From: an uncultured Ruminococcus sp.
Lineage (GTDB): Bacteria; Bacillota; Clostridia; Oscillospirales; Ruminococcaceae
Length of the DNA stretch: 18,785 bases
Reading direction: 5' to 3'
NCBI GenBank assembly: GCA_902772615.1
Contig: CACYBC010000021.1
Span: 1 to 18,785, forward strand
Each line of letters starts with the position of its first letter. Position 1 is the first letter of the stretch. Of this stretch, positions 1 to 7,336 are shown in pieces. Both the position numbers and the translations under genes were made by a program. The notes beneath the pieces were generated by a model. It was not told the DNA's origin. It saw only the letters and a program-made list of their open reading frames with translations, and did not search any database.

Positions 1-1
1 C

Positions 2-1366
2 CGCCTGCCGACGTGCACATCGGATTTCGAAAAGAACAGACGCAGGCGTCCCTGCCTGAACGCGCACATCGGAAGATGCTGCGCGCCTTGTGTCGGCAGC
101 ATTTCGCAGGAGGCATACCGCGAACTGGTGGACAGCGCGGTAACGATGCTCCTAAAGGGAAGCGGAGAGATACTCAGGATCCTGGAGGAGAGGATGCGGG
201 CTGCCAGCGAGAATCTCGAGTTCGAAAGGGCGGCGAGATACCGGGACAGCATGATCTCCGTGAGGAAACTTGAGGAGGGGCAGAAGGTCGTCAAGAATGA
301 GAGCGACAGGGACATGGATGTCTTTGCGTTCGCAGGAAACGAGAAGATGGTATGCGCCGATGTGCTCAAGTTCAGGGATGGGATACTCGTGGACAAGGAC
401 GAATCGCTCATCTACGACACATCCGACATAGATGAGGCCAGGGAGGAGTTCGTAACTCACTACTACCTGACCGGCAACGAGATCCCCAGAGAGATACTCT
501 GCGACAGTCCTCTGGAGTATCAGGAACAGCTGCGCATGTGGCTGGCGGAGCACCGGTCCGGTGCCTGCTCCATCTCTGTACCTTCCAGAGGGGAACGCAA
601 GGCTATCGTGGAGATGGCTTACAGCAATGCGGCGGACAGGATAAAGAGGGAATCCGGAAGAAGGTCCAGAAACGAAGCAGCTCTCGGAGAGCTTGCCAAC
701 ATGCTTGGGATGCACGAGTTCCCGAGAAGAGTCGAGCTTTACGACATATCCAACTACGGCGAGGAGGCTGTGGGCGGAATGGCGGTATTCATCAACGGAG
801 AGCCGCGCAAGTCCGAATACCGCAGATTCCGGATCAAGACCGTTGAAGGCATAGACGACTACGCTTCGATGACCGAGGTGATCTCGAGAAGGATCGCGCG
901 CTGCGATGAAGGCTCGAAAGGTTTCGCCGAGAAACCGGATCTGATCCTTCTGGACGGCGGAAGAGGACATCTTGATACGCTCACCGCGGCTCTGGCGGAC
1001 AGCTCGTTTGCGGATGTGCCTATGTTCGGACTGGTCAAGGATTCCAAGCACAGGACCAGAGCCATCGTCTCTCTGGAAGGCGAGATCGCGGTATCCATGC
1101 ACAAGAGCGTCTTTACCCTGGTATCAAAGATGCAGGACGAGGTCCACCGCTACACTATCGGTTACGAACGCAAGAGCCACAGCAGCAAAGCGCTCCGGTC
1201 ATCCCTGCTGGATATAGAAGGAATAGGGGAAGCCAGGGCGAAGGCGCTGCTGAAGCACTTCAGGACCGTCTCTGCGGTGAGCCAGGCTTCGGAGGAGGAA
1301 CTCCGCGAAGCTGCCGGCATGACCAGAAAGGCGGCAGCTGCCGTCTGGAAGCATTTTCACCCTTGA
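2..1366 (+). CDS. uvrC: UvrABC excinuclease subunit C, C-terminal part (5' end outside window)
   Basis: UvrC makes the two incisions around a DNA lesion after UvrA/UvrB loading in nucleotide excision repair. The frame is open from base 2, so the gene begins upstream; the N-terminal GIY-YIG nuclease that makes the 3' cut is not in the window. What remains is 454 codons. It starts with the cysteine-rich segment RPCLNAHIGRC..APC, followed by a UVR motif (LEFERAARYRD, the UvrB-binding helix pair). Next comes the RNase H-like nuclease core responsible for the 5' cut (DISNYGEEAVGGMAVF and LILLDGGRGHL). The end is a helix-hairpin-helix region (LDIEGIGEARAKALLKHF). The first ATG in frame, at 128, is internal and is not the start. 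rsmD follows after 55 bases with no terminator seen. Confidence 0.97.
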   Translation, partial: RLPTCTSDFEKNRRRRPCLNAHIGRCCAPCVGSISQEAYRELVDSAVTMLLKGSGEILRILEERMRAASENLEFERAARYRDSMISVRKLEEGQKVVKNESDRDMDVFAFAGNEKMVCADVLKFRDGILVDKDESLIYDTSDIDEAREEFVTHYYLTGNEIPREILCDSPLEYQEQLRMWLAEHRSGACSISVPSRGERKAIVEMAYSNAADRIKRESGRRSRNEAALGELANMLGMHEFPRRVELYDISNYGEEAVGGMAVFINGEPRKSEYRRFRIKTVEGIDDYASMTEVISRRIARCDEGSKGFAEKPDLILLDGGRGHLDTLTAALADSSFADVPMFGLVKDSKHRTRAIVSLEGEIAVSMHKSVFTLVSKMQDEVHRYTIGYERKSHSSKALRSSLLDIEGIGEARAKALLKHFRTVSAVSQASEEELREAAGMTRKAAAAVWKHFHP

Positions 1367-1421
1367 CTGCAGTCGGCGCAGACGGATAAACTAAATCGGA
1401 TATGATTTTTCAGAGGTTATA

Positions 1422-1976
1422 ATGAGAGTTAATACAGGAACGGCGAGAGGCATGGCTCTGGAGACACTGCCGGGGGAGGACATCGTCCGCCCGACTTCCC
1501 AGAAAGCCAAGGAGGCCATATTCTCCGCACTTCAGTTTCAGATACCCGGCACCACGATGCTGGATCTGTTCGCGGGAAGCGGACAGATGGGGATCGAAGC
1601 ACTCAGCAGAGGCGCTTCCCACTGCGTGTTCGTGGACAACTCGCGCGATGCGATCGGCGTGATCAAGAGGAATCTCAACAGGACAGGCCTTTTCAAGGCG
1701 GCATCAGTCGCGGAGACCGATGCGCTCAGATATGTGCAGCGCAACCGCACCAAATTCGGATTCATCTACGCTGACCCCCCTTACAGGAAGGACATAGCCG
1801 GCGGGCTGGTGGAGTATCTCGGAAAGATGCTCGAGGACGGCGGATTCGCGGCTGTGGAGGCGGAGAAGGAAGCGGTGCTCCCTGAGGAGAGCGATGAGCT
1901 GATCCTCAAAAAGAAATATGATTACGGCAACACATCCATCTGGCTTTACACCAGGAAGGAGGCTGAAGCAGAATGA
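1422..1976 (+). CDS. rsmD: 16S rRNA (guanine(966)-N(2))-methyltransferase RsmD
   Basis: RsmD transfers a methyl group from SAM to N2 of G966 in 16S rRNA during small-subunit assembly. The 184-residue product has the usual length. It shows the RPTS segment near residues 23-26, the SAM-binding DLFAGSG motif at 48-54, and the catalytic DPPY motif of N2/N6 methyltransferases at 118-121. The ATG start has an AGAGG-like ribosome site just upstream. The stop overlaps the coaD start as ATGA, which implies translational coupling. RsmD next to coaD is a very common bacterial pairing and supports both calls. Confidence 0.95.
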   Translation: MRVNTGTARGMALETLPGEDIVRPTSQKAKEAIFSALQFQIPGTTMLDLFAGSGQMGIEALSRGASHCVFVDNSRDAIGVIKRNLNRTGLFKAASVAETDALRYVQRNRTKFGFIYADPPYRKDIAGGLVEYLGKMLEDGGFAAVEAEKEAVLPEESDELILKKKYDYGNTSIWLYTRKEAEAE

Positions 1977-2467
1977 AAACTGCGGTATGCCCGGGAAGTT
2001 TCGATCCCGTCACCAAAGGCCATCTGGACATCATCAAGAGAGCTTCAAAGCTTTTTGACAGGGTCATTGTGGTCGTTCTCCAGAACACGGCGAAGAACTC
2101 TACTTTCACGGTGGAGGAGAGAGTACATTTCATAGAGGAATCCACGAAGGGGATAGAGAATGTCTCCGTGGACTCATATGACGGTCTGCTGATGGATTTC
2201 TGCCGCATCAACGGCGCCGTGGCAGTCGTCAAGGGACTGAGGGCGGTATCGGATTTCGAGTATGAGTTCCAGATGTCCCTGATCAACAAGGAACTCAATC
2301 CTGATATCGAGACAGTATTCATAAACACTGCTCAGGAATACATGTTCCTCAGCTCCAGTGTTGTCAGGGAAGTGGCCTCGTTTGGCGGAGACGTTTCCCG
2401 TTTCGTTCCGGAACCTATAAGTGAAGAGATAACAGAAAAACTAGTGAAAGGCGGGAAAAAGCAATGA
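1973..2467 (+). CDS. coaD: phosphopantetheine adenylyltransferase
   Basis: CoaD joins ATP and 4'-phosphopantetheine to form dephospho-CoA, the penultimate step of coenzyme A synthesis in the cytoplasm. The 164-residue protein is full length. The nucleotidyltransferase signature GSFDPVTKGH is at residues 8-17. The family segments GLRAVSDFEYEFQMS and SSSVVREVA are both present and in order. It overlaps rsmD by four bases at its start and the next gene by four bases at its end, so the three genes are probably translated from one message. Confidence 0.97.
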   Translation: MKTAVCPGSFDPVTKGHLDIIKRASKLFDRVIVVVLQNTAKNSTFTVEERVHFIEESTKGIENVSVDSYDGLLMDFCRINGAVAVVKGLRAVSDFEYEFQMSLINKELNPDIETVFINTAQEYMFLSSSVVREVASFGGDVSRFVPEPISEEITEKLVKGGKKQ

Positions 2468-2937
2468 CATTGGACAAGATCCTTGACAGAATGGATGATC
2501 TTCTCAGCGAGAGCGTTTCGCTTCCTCTCTCCAACCGCAAGCTGGTCGATGTGGAAAAGATGCAGGACCTTCTCGACGAACTCAGGCGCAATCTGCCTCA
2601 GGAGATAAAGGACGCGAAGGGAGTGGTCCTCGACAGGGACTCGATCATCGAGCAGGCTGAGCACCAGGCGGAGGACATCATACAGAAGGCCGAAGTCCGC
2701 GCAAGGCAGATGATAAGCGAGGAAGAGATATTCAAGGCGGCAAAGAAGGCGTCCAATGAGATGATCTCCGCGGCGCAGCAGAAGACCAAGGAGAGCGAGC
2801 GCCAGGCGATCGAGTTCTCCGAGAATGCGCTCAAGAAGGCGGAAGATGCGCTGATGGTGGTCTTCAATCAGGTAAAGACCGCCAGACTCAGCGTCAGAGG
2901 CAACGTGCCCGGCAGAGAAAAAGAGAAAGACAAATAA
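2464..2937 (+). CDS. small charged coiled-coil protein of the coaD neighbourhood
   Basis: A 157-residue, highly charged, almost wholly alpha-helical protein with no signal peptide or membrane segment. The middle (about residues 55-130) is rich in Ala, Glu, Lys and Gln in a coiled-coil pattern, resembling the stalk subunits (b or H type) of F/V-type ATPases. Clostridia commonly carry a protein like this after coaD, often named simply 'ATPase'; that name rests on the coiled coil and is not evidence of enzyme activity. The start overlaps the coaD stop (ATGA). A strong terminator follows, so it is the last gene of this unit. The function is unknown to me; a structural or scaffold role is only a guess. 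Confidence 0.8.
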   Translation: MTLDKILDRMDDLLSESVSLPLSNRKLVDVEKMQDLLDELRRNLPQEIKDAKGVVLDRDSIIEQAEHQAEDIIQKAEVRARQMISEEEIFKAAKKASNEMISAAQQKTKESERQAIEFSENALKKAEDALMVVFNQVKTARLSVRGNVPGREKEKDK

Positions 2938-2957
2938 GCTAAGATACAGGCGTCATC

Positions 2958-2986
2958 AAGCCCGGATTTGTTCCGGGCTTTTTTTG
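2958..2986 (+). terminator. intrinsic terminator after the rsmD-coaD-coiled-coil unit
   Basis: A perfect 9-bp stem (AAGCCCGGA at 2958-2966 with TCCGGGCTT at 2972-2980) closes a five-base loop and runs into a T tract to about 2985. It separates the upstream housekeeping unit from the promoter of the division cluster. Confidence 0.93.
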
Positions 2987-3030
2987 TTGTCTTTTTTCGG
3001 CTTTACTTCGTTTTTGACATGCCTTTCCTA

Positions 3031-3059
3031 TTGACACAAAACCTTAAAAAAAGGATAAT
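3031..3059 (+). promoter_or_regulatory. sigma-70/SigA-type promoter of the mraZ division cluster
   Basis: TTGACA at 3031-3036 and GATAAT at 3054-3059 are separated by exactly 17 bases, a near-consensus vegetative promoter. A start of transcription near 3066 would give a leader of about 95 bases before mraZ. A second TTGACA lies at 3014-3019 but has no matching -10. The promoter lies just after the upstream terminator and is the only clear promoter before the block of genes to ftsQ. Confidence 0.85.
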
Positions 3060-3106
3060 GTGGGTAAATATTCCTTAAAAAACCTTAAAAAGGTTAAAAG
3101 TGGGTA
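3060..3106 (+). promoter_or_regulatory. probable MraZ operator: helically phased TGGGT elements
   Basis: TGGGT occurs at 3061-3065, abutting the -10 box, and again at 3101-3105. A related GGTTA lies at 3092-3096, exactly 10 bases before GGGTA at 3102-3106. The three elements are spaced 30 and 10 bases apart, so all face the same side of the helix. Characterised MraZ sites are TGGG-type repeats at about 10-base spacing in front of mraZ, which matches. An inverted repeat AACCTT/AAGGTT at 3081-3095 lies between them. The role as an autorepression site is inferred. Confidence 0.6.
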
Positions 3107-3162
3107 GTTTTCAACAGTTTCAACACACTTTTCGACAAAAATGAGAGGAAGGAGGGAAGGCG

Positions 3163-3582
3163 ATGCTGTTCGGTGAGTTCTTTCACAACATCGATGCAAA
3201 GGGCAGGATGAACATGCCTGCGAAGATGAGAGATGAACTCGGCGAGAGCTTCTGCATAACCCTCTGGTCCGATGACTGCCTTGCAGTTTTCTCCATGACC
3301 GAATGGGAGAGGATCTGCGACAGGATAAGGAGCCTCCCTCTCGCACAGGCCAGCAAACTGCAGCACTTTATCTTCCCGAACGCCTGTATAGTGGAACCTG
3401 ACAAGCAGGGCAGGATACTTCTTCCGCAGAACCTCAGGGAAGGCGCGAACCTGGATAAGGACGTGGCGGTCATCGGTGTCATGGACAGAGCTGAGATCTG
3501 GGACAGGGACCGCTGGCTGGAGACCAAGAAGGGATACGACAGCAAGTCCTTCGAGCAGAGACTTGAGGAGAACGAGATCTGA
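3163..3582 (+). CDS. mraZ: transcriptional regulator MraZ
   Basis: MraZ is the DNA-binding regulator encoded first in most dcw clusters; it forms ring oligomers and binds TGGG-type repeats ahead of its own gene. The 139-residue product contains the two SpoVT/AbrB-like halves, each with a DxxxR signature (DAKGR at 11-15 and DKQGR at 80-84). The start has a strong AGGAGG-like ribosome site about 7 bases upstream. Its stop shares one base with the rsmH start (TGATG), so the two are translationally coupled. The TGGGT elements in the leader suggest autoregulation of the whole cluster. Confidence 0.96.
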   Translation: MLFGEFFHNIDAKGRMNMPAKMRDELGESFCITLWSDDCLAVFSMTEWERICDRIRSLPLAQASKLQHFIFPNACIVEPDKQGRILLPQNLREGANLDKDVAVIGVMDRAEIWDRDRWLETKKGYDSKSFEQRLEENEI

Positions 3583-4511
3583 TGGACGGTTTCGGACATA
3601 TTCCCGTACTTCTTGAGCAGACGATCGAAGGCCTGAACATAAAAAAAGACGGCATATATCTTGACGGCACCGCAGGAGGTGCGGGGCATTCGTTCAGGAT
3701 AGCCTCGGAACTATCAGAACGGGGGGAACTGATCTGCCTGGACAAGGATCCCGAAGCGGTGGAAGCTGCCTCTGCAAGACTCAGTGCTTTTCCCAATGCA
3801 AGGGTCATAAGGTCCGATTTCAGAGACGCACTGCAGACGCTGCCCGAATACACAGGCAGGATAGACGGAGCGCTTCTGGATCTTGGTGTTTCTTCCCATC
3901 AGCTGGATACGGCCGAGAGAGGATTCTCATACAGCAAGGAAGGCCGGCTCGACATGAGGATGTCCGACAGCGGACAGACTGCGGCGGACATAGTGAATGA
4001 AGCTTCTTTTGAGGAGCTGTGCAGGATCCTCAGGGATTACGGGGAAGAGCGTTATGCGGCCCAGATAGCGGATAAGATCATCGCCGCAAGAAGCGGAGAA
4101 TGGATAGACAGCACCACCAGGCTGAGCGAGATCGTGATCTCGGCGCTGCCGCCGGCAGTGAGGCGCAGGGACAAGAACCCTTCAAGGAAGACCTTTCAGG
4201 CGCTGAGAATCGCCGTGAACGACGAGATGAACGCACTGCAGGAGGGGCTGAAAGGCATATTTGAACTTCTGGCGCCGAAGGGAAGGTTCTGCGTGATAAC
4301 CTTCCACTCCATAGAAGACCGCATCGTTAAGCAGTTCTTCAGCAAGAAGATGACCGGATGCACCTGTCCTCCTGAATTCCCGGTATGTGTTTGCGGCGGA
4401 AAGCCGAAGGCTGTTGCCGTAACGAAAAAGCCCATCACTGCAGACAGCGATGAGCTGGAAGAGAACAGAAGGTCACGGAGCGCGAAACTGAGAATAATAG
4501 AGAAGATATAG
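3582..4511 (+). CDS. rsmH: 16S rRNA (cytosine(1402)-N(4))-methyltransferase RsmH (MraW)
   Basis: RsmH uses SAM to methylate N4 of C1402 in the decoding centre of 16S rRNA. At 309 residues it has the normal family length. The SAM site DGTAGGAGHS is at residues 28-37 and the family motif DLGVSSHQLD follows, with GFSY just after. The C-terminus holds the typical TFHSIEDRIVK segment and a CxCP-type cysteine cluster (TGCTCPPEFPVCVCGG). The ribosome site GAGGAGA lies within the end of mraZ. Its place directly after mraZ is standard. Confidence 0.97.
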   Translation: MDGFGHIPVLLEQTIEGLNIKKDGIYLDGTAGGAGHSFRIASELSERGELICLDKDPEAVEAASARLSAFPNARVIRSDFRDALQTLPEYTGRIDGALLDLGVSSHQLDTAERGFSYSKEGRLDMRMSDSGQTAADIVNEASFEELCRILRDYGEERYAAQIADKIIAARSGEWIDSTTRLSEIVISALPPAVRRRDKNPSRKTFQALRIAVNDEMNALQEGLKGIFELLAPKGRFCVITFHSIEDRIVKQFFSKKMTGCTCPPEFPVCVCGGKPKAVAVTKKPITADSDELEENRRSRSAKLRIIEKI

Positions 4512-4521
4512 AGAGGAAAGC

Positions 4522-4986
4522 ATGGATACCAGTGTAGCTTATGACATCTCCCGGTTTGAAGGAGAGAGCCGGCCTCAGCGCATACGCGTGGTCAAGACCG
4601 GCAAGGAACTGAAGGCAGCTGCAGACAGGAAGTTCGTCATCGAACTCGTGGCTCTGACGGTTGTCCTTGCTGTCCTCGCAGTGTATACTGTCTACAGCAA
4701 TATGATGCTGACAAAAACAAAAGCGTTGATCGAGAAAAAGAATTCAGAGCTCGTCGAGATCCAGAGCGAAAACGTCTATCTCGACTATCAGATAGAGAGC
4801 ATGGTATCCATGAAGACTGCGGAGGAATTCGCAGAGAACGAACTTGGTCTGGTGCGCCTTTCTCCTGCGCAGATCGAGTATGTCAATCTGGAGAACACCA
4901 ACAAGATCGTTGAGGAAGAGACTGAGACACTTCAGCTCAACGTAGCGACCTTCCTTTCTACCGTCATGCAGCTTTTTGAGAATTAG
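4522..4986 (+). CDS. ftsL: FtsL/DivIC-type cell division protein
   Basis: A 154-residue bitopic membrane protein. A charged cytoplasmic N-terminus of about 37 residues is followed by one membrane segment at about 38-58, then an extracytoplasmic coiled coil at about 62-93. The segment AEEFAENELGLVRLSPAQIEYV has the pattern that closes the coiled coil in FtsL and DivIC proteins. Such proteins form a complex with FtsQ/DivIB and activate the FtsW-PBP pair. FtsL sequences are poorly conserved, so the name leans on topology and on its slot between rsmH and the PBP gene. A GAGAGGAAAG ribosome site precedes the ATG. Confidence 0.88.
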   Translation: MDTSVAYDISRFEGESRPQRIRVVKTGKELKAAADRKFVIELVALTVVLAVLAVYTVYSNMMLTKTKALIEKKNSELVEIQSENVYLDYQIESMVSMKTAEEFAENELGLVRLSPAQIEYVNLENTNKIVEEETETLQLNVATFLSTVMQLFEN

Positions 4987-5023
4987 CTCTCGTACTTTTT
5001 CCGTCACGGGAGATTAACATAAT

Positions 5024-7243
5024 ATGGACAAGATTGAAAGACGCAAGTCCCAGACAGGGAACATGAAGAACAACCTGATGATCTTCACCGCAGCGGTTGT
5101 AACCCTCTTCATCGTCCTGACAGTGAGGCTTGCGTATATTTCTTTAATTAAGCACGATTATTACAGGGAACTCGCCACGTCGCAGCAGCTGAGAGACACT
5201 ACCATCTCGGCGGACCGCGGCACTATTTACGATACAAACATGAACGTCCTGGCGAGAAGCGCGACGGTATGGACCGTAGCCCTGGATCCCAAGCACATAA
5301 AGAAGGATGACACGGACAAGAGCAAGGATGACAGGGATAAGATCTCCCAGTTCCTCAGCGAGGTCCTCGATGTGCCTTATGAGACTGTCCGCAGCAAGTG
5401 CGATGAGGACAGTTATTACTCCATAATCAAGAGAAAAGTCGACAAGCCCGTAAAGGATGAGATCGAGAATTTCATCAGGGAGAACAAGATCACCGGCATA
5501 ACCTTCACGCAGGACACCAAGAGGTACTATCCTTACGGTAACATGGCTTCCCAGGTGATAGGCTTCGTCGGTACGGACAACAACGGACTGTACGGCCTGG
5601 AATCATATTATGAGAGATACCTTTCCGGTCTCTCCGGCAGGATACTTACAGCTGTCAACGCCAACGGCAAGGATATGTACTACCAGATGGAGAGCATCAC
5701 GGAGGCGGAAGACGGCTATAATCTGGTCCTGACGATCGATGCCAACATACAGAGATATCTTGAGCAGGCTCTGGAAGAGGCCGTGAGAGAGCACAATATC
5801 TCCAACTACGCGTGCGGGATCGTCATGAACGTGAACGACGGATCCATATATGCTATGGCCTCAAAGCCGGACTTCGACCCCAACGATCCTCTCGAGATCT
5901 ACTCCGATCTCCTCAACAGAAAACTTGAGGCGGTAGAGGATCCCGAAGAGTATCTCACGGCACTCAGCAGTGCCCAGGAGTTCCAGTGGCGCAACAAGGC
6001 GATAAGCGATATCTATGAGCCGGGTTCGGTATTCAAGGTCGTCACCGCCAGCGCGGCTCTCGAGAGCGGCACATGCACCACAGAGAGCAGATTCACCTGT
6101 TACGGCAGCACCCACATCACCGGAAACATCTTTATATCCGACGCGAACTCCCGCGCTCACGGAGACCAGGATTTCACCCACGCAACGATCAACTCCTGCA
6201 ACTCGGCCTTCATACAGATAGGACTGGCTATGGGCAGGGAGACCTTCTACAACTATTTCAAGGCATTCGGCCTGACGGAAAAAACAGGGATCGATCTCCC
6301 GGCGGAATCCTCAAGCAGCTACTACACAGCTTCCAAAATGGGGCCCGTCGAGCTGGCGAGCTGTTCCTTCGGGCAGTCGAACGCCATCACGCCGATCCAG
6401 CTGATCACTGCCTTTGCAGCGGCTGTAAACGGGGGATACCTCGTGGAGCCTCACGTCGTGAGGGAGATCCTCGACTCGGAAGGCAACATCATCGAACAGA
6501 AGAGCACTGCAGTAAGGCGCCAGGTGATAAGCCAGGAGACTTCAAGGACCATGTGTCAGGTCCTGGAGCAGGTCGCGGAGAACAGCAATGCGTACGTTTC
6601 CGGATTCCGTCTCGGCGGAAAGAGCGGAACGGCTGAGAAACTCAACAGCGCCAACAATGAGAACGTCGCTTCCTTCTGTGCGTTCGGCCCGACGGACGAC
6701 CCACAGGTCATATGTCTGATACTCTATGACGGCGCGCACAGCTACTCGATATTCGGCGGCAATATAGTTGCACCCGTAGTTGCTTCGGTAATGTCATACA
6801 CGCTGCCGTACATCGGCGTCGAGGCTGTCTACACAGATGAAGAGATGGAGACAGTGGACGTTTACGAACCGTACCTCAACACGATCTCGCTCACCAATGC
6901 CAAGGCTCAGCTTCAGAAAAAGGGACTGAATTACAAGGTGGTGGGAGACGGGACGACGGTCGTGTCCCAGTCGCCTCAGGGAGGCATCTACATACCAAAA
7001 GGTTCTACCGTGTTCCTCTACACCGACGACTCCAAGCCCAAGACCGTTGTTGTCCCGGATATCAAGGGATATACGGCAAGTTACGTCAAGTCCGTCTTTG
7101 AGTCTCTCGGTCTCAACCTGAAGGCTACGGGCTCTTCTTCCAACTCAGCAGAGGTCATGTCACAGAGCATTCCTGCGGGTGAGAGCGTTCCTGAAGGCAC
7201 GGTCATAGAAGTCGGATTCATCCTGTCTGATATGAACGACTGA
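5024..7243 (+). CDS. class B penicillin-binding protein (FtsI/SpoVD type) with two PASTA domains
   Basis: A septal peptidoglycan transpeptidase, the likely partner of the FtsW encoded downstream. The 739-residue protein has one membrane anchor near residues 18-42 and the dimerisation-domain motif DRGTIYD at 64-70. The transpeptidase domain carries SVFK (catalytic Ser335), SCN at 391-393 and KSGT at 533-536, so all three active-site motifs are intact. Two PASTA domains follow at about 613-668 and 673-733. PASTA domains are found in SpoVD and in some vegetative Firmicute division PBPs, so the sequence does not decide between FtsI and SpoVD; being the only class B PBP gene here favours the division enzyme. 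The ATG at 5024 is preferred because the next ATG (5063) leaves no room for a membrane-proximal cytoplasmic tail with a good ribosome site. Confidence 0.95.
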   Translation: MDKIERRKSQTGNMKNNLMIFTAAVVTLFIVLTVRLAYISLIKHDYYRELATSQQLRDTTISADRGTIYDTNMNVLARSATVWTVALDPKHIKKDDTDKSKDDRDKISQFLSEVLDVPYETVRSKCDEDSYYSIIKRKVDKPVKDEIENFIRENKITGITFTQDTKRYYPYGNMASQVIGFVGTDNNGLYGLESYYERYLSGLSGRILTAVNANGKDMYYQMESITEAEDGYNLVLTIDANIQRYLEQALEEAVREHNISNYACGIVMNVNDGSIYAMASKPDFDPNDPLEIYSDLLNRKLEAVEDPEEYLTALSSAQEFQWRNKAISDIYEPGSVFKVVTASAALESGTCTTESRFTCYGSTHITGNIFISDANSRAHGDQDFTHATINSCNSAFIQIGLAMGRETFYNYFKAFGLTEKTGIDLPAESSSSYYTASKMGPVELASCSFGQSNAITPIQLITAFAAAVNGGYLVEPHVVREILDSEGNIIEQKSTAVRRQVISQETSRTMCQVLEQVAENSNAYVSGFRLGGKSGTAEKLNSANNENVASFCAFGPTDDPQVICLILYDGAHSYSIFGGNIVAPVVASVMSYTLPYIGVEAVYTDEEMETVDVYEPYLNTISLTNAKAQLQKKGLNYKVVGDGTTVVSQSPQGGIYIPKGSTVFLYTDDSKPKTVVVPDIKGYTASYVKSVFESLGLNLKATGSSSNSAEVMSQSIPAGESVPEGTVIEVGFILSDMND

Positions 7244-7257
7244 CGAACTGACGGGAA

Positions 7258-7271
7258 CAGCGGATACGCTG
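7258..7271 (+). other. small hairpin between the PBP gene and murF
   Basis: CAGCG and CGCTG form a perfect 5-bp stem around a GATA loop in the gap between the two genes. It has no T tract. It is short and could be chance, but it lies 30 bases before a much stronger hairpin. Confidence 0.4.
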
Positions 7272-7300
7272 ATACAGATACTACTTCGAAAAGGAGAATG

Positions 7301-7325
7301 CTCCGCGGAAGGATCTTCCGCGGAG
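7301..7325 (+). promoter_or_regulatory. perfect 11-bp stem-loop in front of murF
   Basis: CTCCGCGGAAG (7301-7311) and CTTCCGCGGAG (7315-7325) form a perfect stem with a three-base loop. No T tract follows, so it is not a standard terminator. The last four bases of the stem, GGAG, are the best ribosome-site candidate for a murF start at 7337, while another AAGGAG at 7291-7296 lies just 5' of the stem. Folding could therefore hide or reposition the ribosome site, or act as an RNA processing or stability element; these roles are inferred. Confidence 0.75.
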
Positions 7326-7336
7326 ACGGATTGCCT

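Noticed and set aside
152..1102. 316-codon open frame on the - strand inside uvrC
   Set aside because: It lies wholly opposite a gene with clear family motifs, and its translation shows no recognisable domain; it is an antisense shadow of GC-rich third positions.
1367..1421. Possible promoter between uvrC and rsmD (TTGACT, TATGAT)
   Set aside because: The hexamers cannot be paired at an acceptable spacing, and TATGAT is only 16 bases from the rsmD ATG.
2464..2937. Small coiled-coil gene considered as a real ATP synthase or V-ATPase subunit
   Set aside because: No other ATPase subunits are nearby and no family-specific motif is visible; only the Ala/Glu/Lys coiled coil is shared.
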